NCBI RefSeq assembly: GCF_030770395.1
Contig: NZ_CP132480.1
Span: 4,312,039-4,376,038, forward strand
Direction of reading: 5' to 3'
Length of the DNA: 64,000 nucleotides
From: Telluria beijingensis
GTDB taxonomy: Bacteria > Pseudomonadota > Gammaproteobacteria > Burkholderiales > Burkholderiaceae_D
Positions 17,132-26,705 of the stretch are shown here, one piece after another (the stretch's first letter is position 1; each line of letters begins with the position of its first letter). Position numbers and translations under genes: made by a program. Below the pieces are notes generated by a model, which worked only from the letters and a program-made list of their open reading frames with translations, had not been told where the DNA came from and ran no database searches.

Positions 17132-17150
17132 GCAAATGATAATCATTCTC
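17132..17150 (-). promoter_or_regulatory. strong Fur-box-like site
   Basis: GCAAATGATAATCATTCTC agrees with the 19-bp Fur consensus GATAATGATAATCATTATC at 16 of 19 positions. It is centred 48 bases upstream of the DUF3649 start, so the PepSY operon is very probably iron-repressed. Confidence 0.8.
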
Positions 17151-17437
17151 ATGATAGATGGGTGAAGCCCGCTTGACAAGCGCGATGGCACAGCTGGCGC
17201 CGTGTGCGTACGCCCGCGTGACGGGAATCCCACGAAAAATCGAACGAAAGAGGCGGCGTTAGCGCGCCTTGCGACGCGATCTGTCGCCTTGTCTTGAATA
17301 ATTGCAACTCGATGATGTCGTCGACGCCGAAGTGTTGCATCGACATCAATCGGACGAGAAATTGAACAAATAAGTAATAAGAATGTTCATTTCCGGGTGG
17401 CAATGATTGATAATGCACAAATTGCCGGATTTTCGTA
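17151..17437. other. gene-free region between the Fur box and the dynamin genes
   Basis: This intergenic DNA is visibly richer in A and T than its surroundings. It holds an 8-bp inverted repeat TGATGTCG (17313-17320) with CGACATCA (17341-17348) and several TAATAA/GATAAT stretches near 17370-17415 that could be -10 elements of the dynamin operon. I could not fix one promoter. A minus-strand reading frame of 89 codons (17418-17149) lacks any family resemblance and covers the likely promoter, so I do not call it a gene. Confidence 0.5.
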
Positions 17438-17455
17438 ATGCAGGATAAATCTCAA

Positions 17456-19789
17456 ATGATGATTGACGCCAATAGTGAAGCATTGAATAGCGGGCTGCGT
17501 GCTCGCCAGAACAAGATCAGCCAGGCCCAGGACTACCTGGTGCGCACCCAGGAGCTCTTCGACGGATTCGGGAGTCCCGAGCTCAAGGCGTCCCACGCCA
17601 GATTTGCCGAACTGGCGCGCGCGCTGGAGTCGGATCGCACGGTCTTGCTGGTCGTCGTCGGCGAATTCTCGCGCGGCAAGTCCAGCCTGGTGAACGCATT
17701 AATGGGCATCGAGCTGCTGCGCTACGCCAAGGAAGCCACGACCGCCGTCAATACCTTCATCAAGGCGCTGCCGCCGGGCCGTAGCGACAAGTTCATCAAG
17801 GTGCATTTCCTGGACGGGCGGCCGGCCGAGGAACTGGAATGGACCGATTCCGCGACGCTCGAACGCTGGAGCACCGAGCTCGACGAGAGTCATGCCGATG
17901 CCCGCCGCCAGGTCGACCACATCGAGATCTTCATGGCCCATCCCTTGCTGGAGCAGGGGCTGGTGCTGATCGATACGCCCGGCCTGCAGTCGCTGGTCGA
18001 GCACCACGAAGTCATCACGCGCAAGGCGATCGCCGAAGCGCATATCGCGATCTGGGTGCAAAGCGCGCTGCAACTGGGCGGCAATGCCACTGAGTGGAAA
18101 TTCCTGGACGACACGATTTGCCGCAATTTCAGCAAATTCATCACGGTCGTCAATATGTGGGACGAGATCATCGAGTCGCGCGATGCCCAGGATATCGGTA
18201 AATCCGAGCGCAAGCTGACCGAGGAGAAGCTGGGCAAGGTCAAGGCCAACTTCCGCAAATACCTGGCCGGCCAGCCCGAGGCGCACCTGGAGGCCATGAC
18301 CGATGCCGACCACCTGATGGGCGTGAGCGCCCTGTGGGCGCTGAGCGACAATGCATCGAAGCGCGAGCGCTCCGGCGTGCCGCAGCTGGCCAGCTGCATT
18401 CGCGACATGTTCAGCAGCGGCGAGGCGCTCGAGCAGGTCTATCGCAAGCCGCTGAAGCAATTGCTGCACATCCAGCAGCAACTGGCCGCCTCGGTCGACG
18501 ATGAACAGGCCCAGCTGAACTCGACCGACAGCCTCGACCAGCGCCAGCGCGACCTCGACCTGATCGAGCAGGAACTCAAGGGCCTCGAACTCGAATTGAG
18601 CAGCGTGACCTCCGAGTCGCGCGTCGAGCACGAACGCGCAGCCAGGTTCCTGGCTGCGCAGATCGAGGAAGACCTCACGGTCCCGCTGGCGAACCTGAAG
18701 GCCGAGATCGAAGAGCAGCTGACCGCCGCCTGGGTCGAATCGCAGGTGGCGAAAAAGGTGCGCAAGATCGCCTTGCCGGCCGCCCTGGACGCCCATTTCG
18801 GCGAGGTCATGCAGCAGGTCGAAGCCGGCTGGCAGAAGCAGCGCGGCCGCATCGCCGACAGCCTGGAAGGCATGCGCGAAGCCTATGCCGACAAGATGGC
18901 CGGCCATGCCGCCCAGTTGAACAAGGCCCTGGGCGCGGTCGACATCACGCTGGACGCGCCCGACGTGGCTTTCGAGCTCGACCTGTCCCCGCTCGAAGAC
19001 CACCACGCCAGGGCGTCCGAACTGGAACAGGCGATCGCCGAGCATGAGCAGGAGATCGAGGACCTGGAAGCCGAGATCCTCAGGAATCGCGCGGATCCAC
19101 TGGCGATCGAGCGGGCCCAGGCGAACCTGGTGCGGGCGCAGCAGCGTGTCGACCGGCTCGGTCCCATGCCTTCACCGGAGACCCGGACCAAGTCGACCCA
19201 GGTGTCCGAAGGCGGCATGTACTCGTCGGCCAAGTACCAGGACATCACGTATACCGACACCTCCAACGTCGACGCCTGGCGCGAGAACATCCAGCGCGAA
19301 GAGGCAGCCATGAAGAACGAGAAGGAGCAGCTCGCGGCCATCGTCGAGGAAGAGCGCCGCCGCAGCGGCGTCACCATCTCGCTCGAAGCGGCCAAGCGCA
19401 AGTACGACCGCAAGGTCGAGCGCTTCATGGAGCAGAAGGCCGAGGCGGAACGCAATGCCGCGCAGGCGCGCAACGACGTCGTCGCCCAGACGCTGGAGCG
19501 GCTGCGGCGCGCCACTGTCGGCCAGCTCGACCAGCGCATCGCCTACCTGCGCGGCCACCTGGCCGAATCGATCCATGCGCTGTACGACCGGCAGTTGCAG
19601 ATGCTGGGCGACTGCGTGCAGGAGCAGTTCGTCGAGCCGCTCAATGCCAAGCGCGCCCAGCGCGAGGCGGTGCAGCAGTTGATGGAGCAGGGCAGGGAAC
19701 AGGTCGAGCGGCGCTTGCAGCAGCTCGCCGACGGCAAGGCCGAGATCGCGGAACTGATGATGCTGACTGAAGAGGCGGGTACCCAATGA
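17456..19789 (+). CDS. bacterial dynamin-like GTPase, first of a pair
   Basis: Counting from the in-frame ATG at 17438, the frame has 783 codons. The G domain shows G1 GEFSRGKSS (75-83), G2 threonines at 101-102 (EATTAV), G3 DTPG (179-182) and G4 NMWD (239-242), the dynamin/mitofusin order. Beyond residue 350 lie long charged coiled coils (about 355-420 and 520-760). There is no clear membrane helix, so membrane contact would be through a paddle or through the partner. I prefer the ATG at 17456 (MMIDANSEAL), which has AGGAT 11 bases upstream; 17438 lacks a site. The stop overlaps the next dynamin gene (ATGA), implying an obligate pair. Confidence 0.85.
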   Translation: MMIDANSEALNSGLRARQNKISQAQDYLVRTQELFDGFGSPELKASHARFAELARALESDRTVLLVVVGEFSRGKSSLVNALMGIELLRYAKEATTAVNTFIKALPPGRSDKFIKVHFLDGRPAEELEWTDSATLERWSTELDESHADARRQVDHIEIFMAHPLLEQGLVLIDTPGLQSLVEHHEVITRKAIAEAHIAIWVQSALQLGGNATEWKFLDDTICRNFSKFITVVNMWDEIIESRDAQDIGKSERKLTEEKLGKVKANFRKYLAGQPEAHLEAMTDADHLMGVSALWALSDNASKRERSGVPQLASCIRDMFSSGEALEQVYRKPLKQLLHIQQQLAASVDDEQAQLNSTDSLDQRQRDLDLIEQELKGLELELSSVTSESRVEHERAARFLAAQIEEDLTVPLANLKAEIEEQLTAAWVESQVAKKVRKIALPAALDAHFGEVMQQVEAGWQKQRGRIADSLEGMREAYADKMAGHAAQLNKALGAVDITLDAPDVAFELDLSPLEDHHARASELEQAIAEHEQEIEDLEAEILRNRADPLAIERAQANLVRAQQRVDRLGPMPSPETRTKSTQVSEGGMYSSAKYQDITYTDTSNVDAWRENIQREEAAMKNEKEQLAAIVEEERRRSGVTISLEAAKRKYDRKVERFMEQKAEAERNAAQARNDVVAQTLERLRRATVGQLDQRIAYLRGHLAESIHALYDRQLQMLGDCVQEQFVEPLNAKRAQREAVQQLMEQGREQVERRLQQLADGKAEIAELMMLTEEAGTQ

Positions 19790-21870
19790 CGACGCTGGAC
19801 AAGGACATGACGCAGTATGTGGCGGCCACCAGGGCCTGCCTGCCGCCGGCGCTGCACGGCAAGGTCGACGACATCGCCAGCGGCTGCCGGCTCGGCGCCG
19901 CCGACCTGCGCCTGATCGTGCTGGGCGGTTTCTCGGTCGGCAAGAGCACGCTGATCAATATGCTGGCCGGCGGCCCGTGGCTGCATGCGGCGCGCGAGGA
20001 AGCCACCGCGCTGCCGACCTTCATCGAATACGGCCCCGCGCCGGCCATGGCGCTGGTCGGGGTCGACGGCAGCGTGGCGCCGGTCGACGCGGCGGGTTTC
20101 CGCGCGGCGACTTCGGACGCGCCGGACGGCGCGGCCTGCGCCACGCTGGCACTGCCGCAAGCCTGGCTGCAGGGCGTGACGCTGGTCGACCTGCCGGGGC
20201 TGGGCAGCGTCGATGCCGCGCGCCAGCAGTACACGGCGGCCCAGGTCTTGCAGGCCGACGCCGTGCTGTACCTGCTCGATCCGCGCGGACCGGCGGCGCC
20301 GGACATCGACGCGCTGCGCCTGGTGGCGCAGTACGGCAAGCGGGTCAAGGTGGTGGTGGCGCGCTGGGACGAGGTAGTCCTGGCGCAGGCGCGCGGCGAG
20401 GTGGTCCCGAACCTGGAGACCTGGGCCGCGCAGATCGAGAGCCAGGCCGGCCTGCGGGTACGGCTGGCCGGCGTCAGCCGTGACGGGCTGGGGCGCGAGG
20501 AGTTGCTCGAATTCGTGGGCCGCGCGCGCGGCGAGCTGGACGCGATCCGCCTCCGCCGCTTCCAGGCCGAGCTGCGGCCGGTGCTGCAGAATGCGCTGGG
20601 CGGCAACGCCCAGGCGCAGCGCGCCTGCGCGCTCGACTCCGAAGATGCCGCCAGCCGCATGCATGGCGAATTGATGGAGCGCAAACAGGAGTTGCTGGCG
20701 CTCAAGGGCGAGCTGTACGCACGCCAGCAGCAGGAGCGCGATGCGGCGCTGGACGGCGCCGAGACGGCCGCCGCATCCGGGCGGGCGGCGCTCGAGCGCG
20801 CGCTTGGCGCCTTGGCCGAACCGGTCCTGGACGACCAGGACTGGGAAGGTTTCGAGCAGGCCGGCGGCGCCGCCCTGCGCGGCGCGCTGGCGGCCCTGGC
20901 CGCGACCCTGAGCGAGCAGTCGCGCCAGTATGGCGAGCTGGCGCTGCCCGAGGGCCAGGTCGAGCGCGTCGACGTGCGCGTGCCGCCCATGCCGGCGGTC
21001 GACGTGGCGGCCTTCGTGGAGACCGGCAGGCTGGCGACGCTCCAGCAAGCCGTGCTCGACAAGCAGCACGAGATGCAGGCGGCCGAGAGCCGGCTCGAGT
21101 CCTTGCCGGTGGTGGCGTCGGCCGATGCCGAAGACGCGCTGCTGGCGCGCCAGCTCGAGCGCAACCGGGTGGCGGTCATGGCGCTGCCGCGCATCACCGA
21201 AGTCACCCCGGGCAACGGCGCCGCGGCGATCGGCCGGGTGGTCGGCGAACTGGCCGATATCGGCGTGATGTTCCTCAATCCCGCGCTGGTCGGCGCCAAG
21301 GCCGGTTCGCTGGTCGCTACTGGCGCCAAGGTGGCCAAGGCGACGGTCGACGTCAAGAAAGTGGCGTCGGTGGTGAGCGCCGGGGTCCAGGTGGCGCAGG
21401 CGATCCGCACGAATCCGGCGGCTGGCATGCTCGACAAGGGCTGCATGGGTCCGCTCGGCAATATGCAGGGCCCGCCGATCGTGCCGCGGCCGATGCTCGA
21501 CAAGCTGAAGATGCTCGAAGCCCTGTCGCTCGGCTACTGGGGCGAACGGATCGGCATGGCGCTGGGTGGCGCGCCGACCGAGCGCCAGGTGGTCGACCCC
21601 GAGGCGCTGGCGCAGCAGAAGCAGGCGCTGGCCCAGCTCGACCATGAGATCGCGCTGGCCCAGCGCGAGCTGGCGCGCCAGCAGGACCTGCTCAACGAAC
21701 GGCAGCTGGGCGGCTGGGCGCTGGAGCAGGGCAGGCGCGAGATCCAGCGCATGGAACAGGAAGCGGCCGAACTGGCGCGCCGCCGCGACGCGCGCCAGGA
21801 GCAGGCCGCGCCGTCGAAAACTAACGAACTAACGCGAACAGCGCCTTGTCATTTGCGGCAAACATGGTGA
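19786..21870 (+). CDS. bacterial dynamin-like GTPase, second of a pair
   Basis: The 694-residue protein has G1 GGFSVGKST (47-55), a G2 threonine at 74, G3 DLPG (135-138) and G4-like ARWD (192-195; Arg replaces the usual Asn/Thr). Coiled-coil segments surround a more hydrophobic, glycine/alanine-rich stretch at about 485-545 (LNPALVGAKAGSLVATGAKV), a candidate membrane paddle. It starts inside the stop of the first dynamin gene. Paired bacterial dynamins, such as those of Campylobacter, assemble as heteromers that tether or fuse membranes; LeoABC and other systems link them to vesicle release and phage defence. Which applies here is unknown. Confidence 0.82.
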   Translation: MTTLDKDMTQYVAATRACLPPALHGKVDDIASGCRLGAADLRLIVLGGFSVGKSTLINMLAGGPWLHAAREEATALPTFIEYGPAPAMALVGVDGSVAPVDAAGFRAATSDAPDGAACATLALPQAWLQGVTLVDLPGLGSVDAARQQYTAAQVLQADAVLYLLDPRGPAAPDIDALRLVAQYGKRVKVVVARWDEVVLAQARGEVVPNLETWAAQIESQAGLRVRLAGVSRDGLGREELLEFVGRARGELDAIRLRRFQAELRPVLQNALGGNAQAQRACALDSEDAASRMHGELMERKQELLALKGELYARQQQERDAALDGAETAAASGRAALERALGALAEPVLDDQDWEGFEQAGGAALRGALAALAATLSEQSRQYGELALPEGQVERVDVRVPPMPAVDVAAFVETGRLATLQQAVLDKQHEMQAAESRLESLPVVASADAEDALLARQLERNRVAVMALPRITEVTPGNGAAAIGRVVGELADIGVMFLNPALVGAKAGSLVATGAKVAKATVDVKKVASVVSAGVQVAQAIRTNPAAGMLDKGCMGPLGNMQGPPIVPRPMLDKLKMLEALSLGYWGERIGMALGGAPTERQVVDPEALAQQKQALAQLDHEIALAQRELARQQDLLNERQLGGWALEQGRREIQRMEQEAAELARRRDARQEQAAPSKTNELTRTAPCHLRQTW

Positions 21871-22004
21871 TGAGACGATCGGGCAATTTTTAGAACAGTT
21901 CAAGCATTCAAAGTATCGACGGGCCTGCCTATACTGGATTCATGGCTGCAACACATCAGCCCTGCAGCCAGCCAAGCCAACGCTATTTTGACAAGGAGCT
22001 CATC

Positions 22005-22541
22005 ATGACCCGTCTCGCCTCCCACCCCGTCCCGGACGCCACCGGCGCCGCTGCCCAACTGTTCACCGCCATCAAGGGCGCCATCGGCATGGTGCCGAAC
22101 GCCTACCGCGACATCGGCAGCAACAGCCCCGTCGTGCTGGAAGCGGCGCTGGCCCTGGACGCCAGCCTCAAGAAAACCGCGCTGTCGGCGCGCGACATCG
22201 AAGTCATCAAGCTGGCAGTCAGCGCCACCAACGGTTGCGACTACTGCGTGGCCGCCCACAGCCTGATGGGCAAGATGGCCGGGCTGCAACCGGAGGCGCT
22301 GGCCGCCGTGCGCCAGGGCCAGGCCAGCGGCAATGCCCGCGAAGACGCGCTGGCGGCCTTCGCCCGCCACCTGGTGACGACCACCGGCACGGTGGACGCC
22401 GGCATCGTCGAGGCGGTCAAGGCGGCCGGCGTGAGCGACGCCCAGATCGTGGACGTCACCCTGGCGATCGCGGCGATCACGCTGACGAACCTGTTCAACC
22501 GGATCAACGACACGACGATCGATTTCCCGAAAGTCGCGTGA
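22005..22541 (+). CDS. AhpD-like carboxymuconolactone decarboxylase family protein
   Basis: This 178-residue protein has the AhpD core NGCDYCVAAHS, with redox cysteines 78 and 81 and His85. Such proteins are alkylhydroperoxidase-type thiol peroxidases or adaptors. The start at 22005 follows AAGGAG at 21992; the longer in-frame opening at 21942 has no site. A 134-base gap separates it from the dynamin pair, so it probably has its own promoter. It ends 6 bases before a convergent gene. Peroxide defence is the family expectation; substrate unknown. Confidence 0.82.
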   Translation: MTRLASHPVPDATGAAAQLFTAIKGAIGMVPNAYRDIGSNSPVVLEAALALDASLKKTALSARDIEVIKLAVSATNGCDYCVAAHSLMGKMAGLQPEALAAVRQGQASGNAREDALAAFARHLVTTTGTVDAGIVEAVKAAGVSDAQIVDVTLAIAAITLTNLFNRINDTTIDFPKVA

Positions 22542-22547
22542 ACGGCA

Positions 22548-23165
22548 TCACATGACCAACACCGGCTCCTTCGCCGGCCCGCTGACCGCCCCGCCATTCA
22601 CCTGCGCGGTGGCGGCATCGTCATCGTTCTCCTCCACCGGCTGCGGCGCCTCGCCGACCGCCTCGGCCCGCTCCAGCTCCTGCACCACCTTGACGCAGGC
22701 TTCCACGTGCTGGGCCCCCATCCGCTTGAACAGGGTGTAGCCGATCGCCGCCGAGGCGATCTGCCCGGCGATTGGCACCATTTTCGCCGTGGTCTTGACC
22801 GCCATCCGGCCCGCCACCAGCCGGAACAGGCGCGCCACCGCCCCGCGCGTCACCAGTTTCCCGACCAGCATGCCGCCCACCGAGGCCGCCGCCTTGTAGG
22901 CGATCACGCGCAGGCGCGGGTGGAGGCGCTCGATCTGCTTCTGGGTCAGGCCGAATTCGGCATTGATTTCGTCGACCAGGGCGGCGAAGCCGGTGATGTC
23001 GGCCAGCAGGTCGAGGCCGGGCACCGGCACTGCGGCCACTGCCGCCGACATCGCGGCGCGCTTCTTGACCAGGGCCAGGCAACGGGTGCGGGTAGCGTCG
23101 ATTGCGACTCCGCTGACGGGCACCCGGTCTTCGGGCACCGTCACATTTTTGCGCATAAACAACAT
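22548..23165 (-). CDS. helical membrane protein resembling IRG/DUF697 C-terminal domains
   Basis: The 205-residue product has no GTPase motif. It shows two hydrophobic, glycine-rich helices separated by an amphipathic one: AAVPVPGLDLLADITGF (about 45-62) and MVPIAGQIASAAIGYTLF (about 138-155), plus a conserved-looking FGLTQKQIERL after the first. That pattern resembles the helical part of immunity-related GTPases and DUF697 proteins. A charged tail with an acidic ENDDD stretch ends the protein. The start at 23165 has a strong GGGGGAG site. It faces the dynamin/AhpD genes and could act on the same membrane process; no direct evidence. Exact family uncertain. Confidence 0.6.
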   Translation of the reverse strand: MLFMRKNVTVPEDRVPVSGVAIDATRTRCLALVKKRAAMSAAVAAVPVPGLDLLADITGFAALVDEINAEFGLTQKQIERLHPRLRVIAYKAAASVGGMLVGKLVTRGAVARLFRLVAGRMAVKTTAKMVPIAGQIASAAIGYTLFKRMGAQHVEACVKVVQELERAEAVGEAPQPVEENDDDAATAQVNGGAVSGPAKEPVLVM

Positions 23166-23343
23166 AATTTCTCCCCCTACATTATCTGAAAGACACATGA
23201 AATTCAGTCTACGCCAGTGGGAAGATTTTCTGCGTGGTCCCGTTAACACAACAGTCTCATAGTACAAATGTCACCTTTTGGTGTCTCAACGAAGTTTATC
23301 AGTAGCATCGTTTTGTGAAAGTCTGATATATTTGGTTTAACTT

Positions 23344-23361
23344 TGTAGGAATCTTCCTACA
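23344..23361. promoter_or_regulatory. perfect inverted repeat before the orphan response regulator
   Basis: TGTAGGAA-TC-TTCCTACA is an 8-2-8 perfect inverted repeat 28 bases upstream of the regulator's start, next to a possible -35 (TTTAAC, 23336-23341) and covering a possible -10 (TACATA, 23358-23363). It is a good candidate for an autoregulatory operator. Confidence 0.55.
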
Positions 23362-23389
23362 TAGGCAACTTATACACATTTCGCCCGTC

Positions 23390-24079
23390 ATGAAGATCGC
23401 CGTACTGGAGCAAGACCGCCCCCAAGCTGACCTGATCTGCCAGGTCCTCAGCGCTGCTGGCCACAGCTGCCAATCGTATGACAGCGCCAGGGAATTGCTG
23501 GGGCAGTTGCGCAAGGATAGTGCGGACATGCTGGTGATGGACTGGAATGTTCCCGACATGGATGGCGCCGAAGTGCTGCGCCGCGCCAAGGAAAAGCTGG
23601 CCAGCGCCGCGCCGACCATGTTCCTCGTCGGGAGCAATGCCGAAGACGACATCATCGCGGGCGTCACCGCCGGCGCCGATGACTACCTGGTCAAGCCGCT
23701 GCGCCGCGGCGAGCTGGTGGCGCGCGTCTCGGCCCTGCTGCGCCGCGCCTATCCGTCGCAGAACAGCGCCGAGCAGCTGCAGTTCGGCCCGTACACCTTC
23801 GAAACCCGCCCGGGCCGCCTGCTGAAGGACGGTTCGGTGATCGACGTGACCCAAAAGGAATTCTCGCTGGCGCTGCTGTTCTTCCGGAATATTGGCCGCC
23901 CGCTGTCGCGCGCCTACATCCACGAATCGGTCTGGGTCCGCGAAAACGACGTGCCGTCGCGCACCATGGATACCCATGTTTCGCGGGTACGCAACAAGCT
24001 CCATCTTCGGCCAGAGAACGGCTTCCGCCTTGTGCCGGTCTATAGCTATGGCTACCGGCTGGAAAAGCTGGGCGCCTGA
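23390..24079 (+). CDS. OmpR-family response regulator without an adjacent kinase
   Basis: The 229-residue protein has a receiver domain (acidic pocket near residues 8-9, phospho-acceptor Asp51 in LVMDWNVPDMDG, lysine in DDYLVKPLRRGE) and a C-terminal winged helix (DVTQKEFSLALLFFRN, then TMDTHVSRVRNKLHL and YSYGYRLEKL). The usual EDD pocket reads EQD, so one acidic position is replaced by Gln. No sensor kinase lies beside it, so its partner is elsewhere. Its stop overlaps the -35 region of hemA. Confidence 0.85.
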   Translation: MKIAVLEQDRPQADLICQVLSAAGHSCQSYDSARELLGQLRKDSADMLVMDWNVPDMDGAEVLRRAKEKLASAAPTMFLVGSNAEDDIIAGVTAGADDYLVKPLRRGELVARVSALLRRAYPSQNSAEQLQFGPYTFETRPGRLLKDGSVIDVTQKEFSLALLFFRNIGRPLSRAYIHESVWVRENDVPSRTMDTHVSRVRNKLHLRPENGFRLVPVYSYGYRLEKLGA

Positions 24080-24104
24080 AACCCTGACGCCATAAGGGTA
24101 TAAT
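24076..24104 (+). promoter_or_regulatory. hemA promoter
   Basis: A perfect TATAAT (24099-24104) is preceded at 17 bases by CTGAAA (24076-24081), which covers the stop codon of the response regulator. It lies 35 bases upstream of the hemA start and gives hemA its own sigma70 promoter. Confidence 0.6.
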
Positions 24105-24139
24105 GGCCGCAGTCCATTGACCCTCGCCTTCCCCCCGAA

Positions 24140-25414
24140 ATGCAACTGCTTGCCGTCGGCCTGAACCACACCACAGCACCGGTCTCGCTGCGCGAGCAGC
24201 TGGCGCTCGCGCCCGACCAGATCGGCACGGCGGTGCAGTCGGCGCGCGGCTGGTTCGCACGCCAGGGTGCAAACGGTGGCGAAGAAGCCGCGATCCTGTC
24301 GACCTGCAACCGCACCGAGATGTATGCGGCCAGCAGCCTGCCGGACCCGCTCGACGCGTCGGCGCAATTCCTGGCGCACTACCACGCCCTCAACTACGCC
24401 GAGCTGCGTCCCCACCTGTACCTGCTGCCGCAGGACGACGCCGTGCGCCACGCCTTCCGCGTCGCCTCCGGCCTCGATTCGATGGTGCTGGGCGAGCCGC
24501 AGATCCTGGGCCAGATGAAGGATGCGGTGCGCACCGCCGACGCCGCCGGCGGCCTGGGCACCTATCTGCACCAGATGTTCCAGCGCACCTTCGCGGTCGC
24601 GAAGGAAGTACGCACTACTACCGAGATCGGCGCCCACAGCGTGTCGATGGCCGCCGCCGCGGTGCGCCTGGCGCACCGCATCTTCGACCGCATCGCCGAC
24701 CAGCACGTGCTGTTCATCGGCGCCGGCGAGATGATCGAGCTGTGCGCGGCCCACTTCGCGGCCCAGAATCCGAAGTCGGTCACCATCGCCAACCGCACCA
24801 TGGAGCGCGGCGAGGCGCTGGCCACCCGTTATGACGGCCGCGCGATCCGCCTGGCTGACCTGCCGGACAGCCTGCATCAATTCGACATTGTGATCTCGTG
24901 CACCGCCTCGACCCTGCCGCTGATCGGCAAGGGCTTGGTCGAGCGCGCCGTCAAGGCGCGCCGCCATCGCCCGATCTTCATGGTCGACCTGGCCGTGCCG
25001 CGCGATATCGAGCCCGAGGTCGCGCGCCTGGACGACGTGTTCCTGTACACCGTCGACGACCTGGCCCAGGTGGTGCAGACCGGCATGGAGAGCCGCCAGG
25101 CCGCCGTGCGCCAGGCCGAGGCCATCATCGAGACCCGGGTCCAGTCCTTCATGCACTGGGTGGGCGACCGCGCCGTGGTGCCGGTGATCCGCGACCTGCA
25201 GGAGTCGGGCGAGCAGCTGCGCCAGGCCGAACTGGAACGCGCGCGGCGCATGCTGGCGCGCGGCGACGATGCCGAAGCCGTGCTCGAAGCGCTGTCCAAA
25301 GGCCTGACCGCCAAGTTCCTGCACGGCCCGCAACAGGCCCTGCACCACGCCCAGGGCGACGAACGCGCGCGCCTGGCCGACCTGCTGCCGCAGCTGTTCC
25401 GCGGCCGGCGTTAG
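24140..25414 (+). CDS. hemA: glutamyl-tRNA reductase
   Basis: The 424-residue enzyme reduces glutamyl-tRNA to glutamate-1-semialdehyde, the first committed step of C5 tetrapyrrole synthesis. [13 protein letters not shown] opens the protein, the catalytic Cys56 is in STCNRTEMY, the NADPH-binding FIGAGEM is near 193, and the C-terminal dimerisation helix includes [17 protein letters not shown]. Length matches the family. It is followed after 79 bases by prfA; hemA-prfA-prmC is a widespread order, here interrupted by dsbB. Confidence 0.96.
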   Translation: MQLLAVGLNHTTAPVSLREQLALAPDQIGTAVQSARGWFARQGANGGEEAAILSTCNRTEMYAASSLPDPLDASAQFLAHYHALNYAELRPHLYLLPQDDAVRHAFRVASGLDSMVLGEPQILGQMKDAVRTADAAGGLGTYLHQMFQRTFAVAKEVRTTTEIGAHSVSMAAAAVRLAHRIFDRIADQHVLFIGAGEMIELCAAHFAAQNPKSVTIANRTMERGEALATRYDGRAIRLADLPDSLHQFDIVISCTASTLPLIGKGLVERAVKARRHRPIFMVDLAVPRDIEPEVARLDDVFLYTVDDLAQVVQTGMESRQAAVRQAEAIIETRVQSFMHWVGDRAVVPVIRDLQESGEQLRQAELERARRMLARGDDAEAVLEALSKGLTAKFLHGPQQALHHAQGDERARLADLLPQLFRGRR

Positions 25415-25493
25415 CGCCCCCACCTTCCCGGCGTGCCCGCACGCCCGCCGCGCCGCCCTGGCGCATCGACTATTCATTTTTCCGGGACTGCCC

Positions 25494-26570
25494 ATGAAAC
25501 CTTCCATGCTGTTCAAGCTGGACCAACTCGCCAACCGCCTCGTCGAATTGGATGAACTCCTGATGAGCGAAGGCGCCACCGCGAACATGGACAGCTACCG
25601 CAAGATGTCGCGCGAGCGCGCCGAACTGGCGCCGCTGGTGGACGTGTACAAGCAGTACCAGGGCGCGCTCGAGGACACCGCCGCCGCCCAGGAGCTGTTG
25701 TCGGACCCGGACATGAAGGACTTCGCCCAGGAAGAAATCGAGGCCGCGAAGGAGCGCATGGCCGCCCTGGAGCTCGAGCTGCAGAAAATGCTACTGCCGA
25801 AGGACGCCAACGACGAGCGCAACATCTTTCTGGAGATCCGCGCCGGCACCGGCGGCGACGAATCGGCGCTGTTCGCGGGCGACCTGCTGCGCATGTACAC
25901 CCGCTTCGCCGAGCGCAACCGCTGGCAGGTCGAGATGGTGTCCGAATCCGCATCCGACCTGGGCGGCTACCGCGAAGTCATCGTGCGCGTGGTCGGCAAT
26001 GGCGCGTATTCGAAACTGAAATTCGAATCGGGCGGCCACCGCGTGCAGCGCGTGCCGGCGACCGAGACGCAGGGCCGCATCCACACCTCGGCCTGCACGG
26101 TGGCGGTGATGCCCGAGGCCGACGAGGTCGAGGACGTCGACATCAACCCGGCCGACCTGCGCATCGACACCTACCGCGCCTCCGGCGCCGGCGGCCAGCA
26201 CATCAATAAAACGGACTCTGCCGTCCGTATTACCCACCTGCCGACCGGCCTGGTGGTGGAATGCCAGGACGACCGCAGCCAGCACAAGAACAAGGCCTCG
26301 GCCATGAAGGTGCTGGCGGCGCGCCTGAAGGACGCCCAGCTGCGCGAGCAGCAGTCGCAGGAAGCGGCTACCCGCAAGAGCCTGATCGGCTCGGGCGACC
26401 GCAGCGAACGCATCCGCACCTACAACTTCCCGCAGGGCCGCCTGACCGACCATCGCATCAACCTCACCTTGTACAAGCTGGACTTCATCATGGACGGCGA
26501 CCTCAAGGAGCTGACCGAGGCCCTGGCCCAGGAACACCAGGCCGAATTGCTGGCGGCGCTGGGCGACTAG
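25494..26570 (+). CDS. prfA: peptide chain release factor 1
   Basis: The 358-residue factor terminates translation at UAA and UAG. The catalytic GGQ is at residues 233-235 ([18 protein letters not shown]), and the codon-recognition domain contains [17 protein letters not shown] in two pieces. Its glutamine is methylated by PrmC, encoded 0.8 kb downstream. Length is normal and no frameshift is visible. Confidence 0.97.
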   Translation: MKPSMLFKLDQLANRLVELDELLMSEGATANMDSYRKMSRERAELAPLVDVYKQYQGALEDTAAAQELLSDPDMKDFAQEEIEAAKERMAALELELQKMLLPKDANDERNIFLEIRAGTGGDESALFAGDLLRMYTRFAERNRWQVEMVSESASDLGGYREVIVRVVGNGAYSKLKFESGGHRVQRVPATETQGRIHTSACTVAVMPEADEVEDVDINPADLRIDTYRASGAGGQHINKTDSAVRITHLPTGLVVECQDDRSQHKNKASAMKVLAARLKDAQLREQQSQEAATRKSLIGSGDRSERIRTYNFPQGRLTDHRINLTLYKLDFIMDGDLKELTEALAQEHQAELLAALGD

Positions 26571-26705
26571 GCTGGTGAACGGGCTGACTTAAGTCATTGT
26601 TAAGTTGCCAGATTGAAAATGGCCGGGCGTCGTCAGCAACGTTTATGCGAAAATAGCCGCACGCTTGTCTTCCGTTGGCGCCAGCCTTTTGTGTTGGCAT
26701 GAAAA

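Noticed and set aside
17149..17418. 89-codon minus-strand frame upstream of the dynamin genes
   Set aside because: No recognisable family, no ribosome site, and it overlaps the promoter region and Fur box.
19543..21645. 700-codon minus-strand frame opposite the second dynamin-like gene
   Set aside because: Composition is that of a GC-rich antisense shadow, and it spans the boundary of two overlapping plus-strand GTPase genes.
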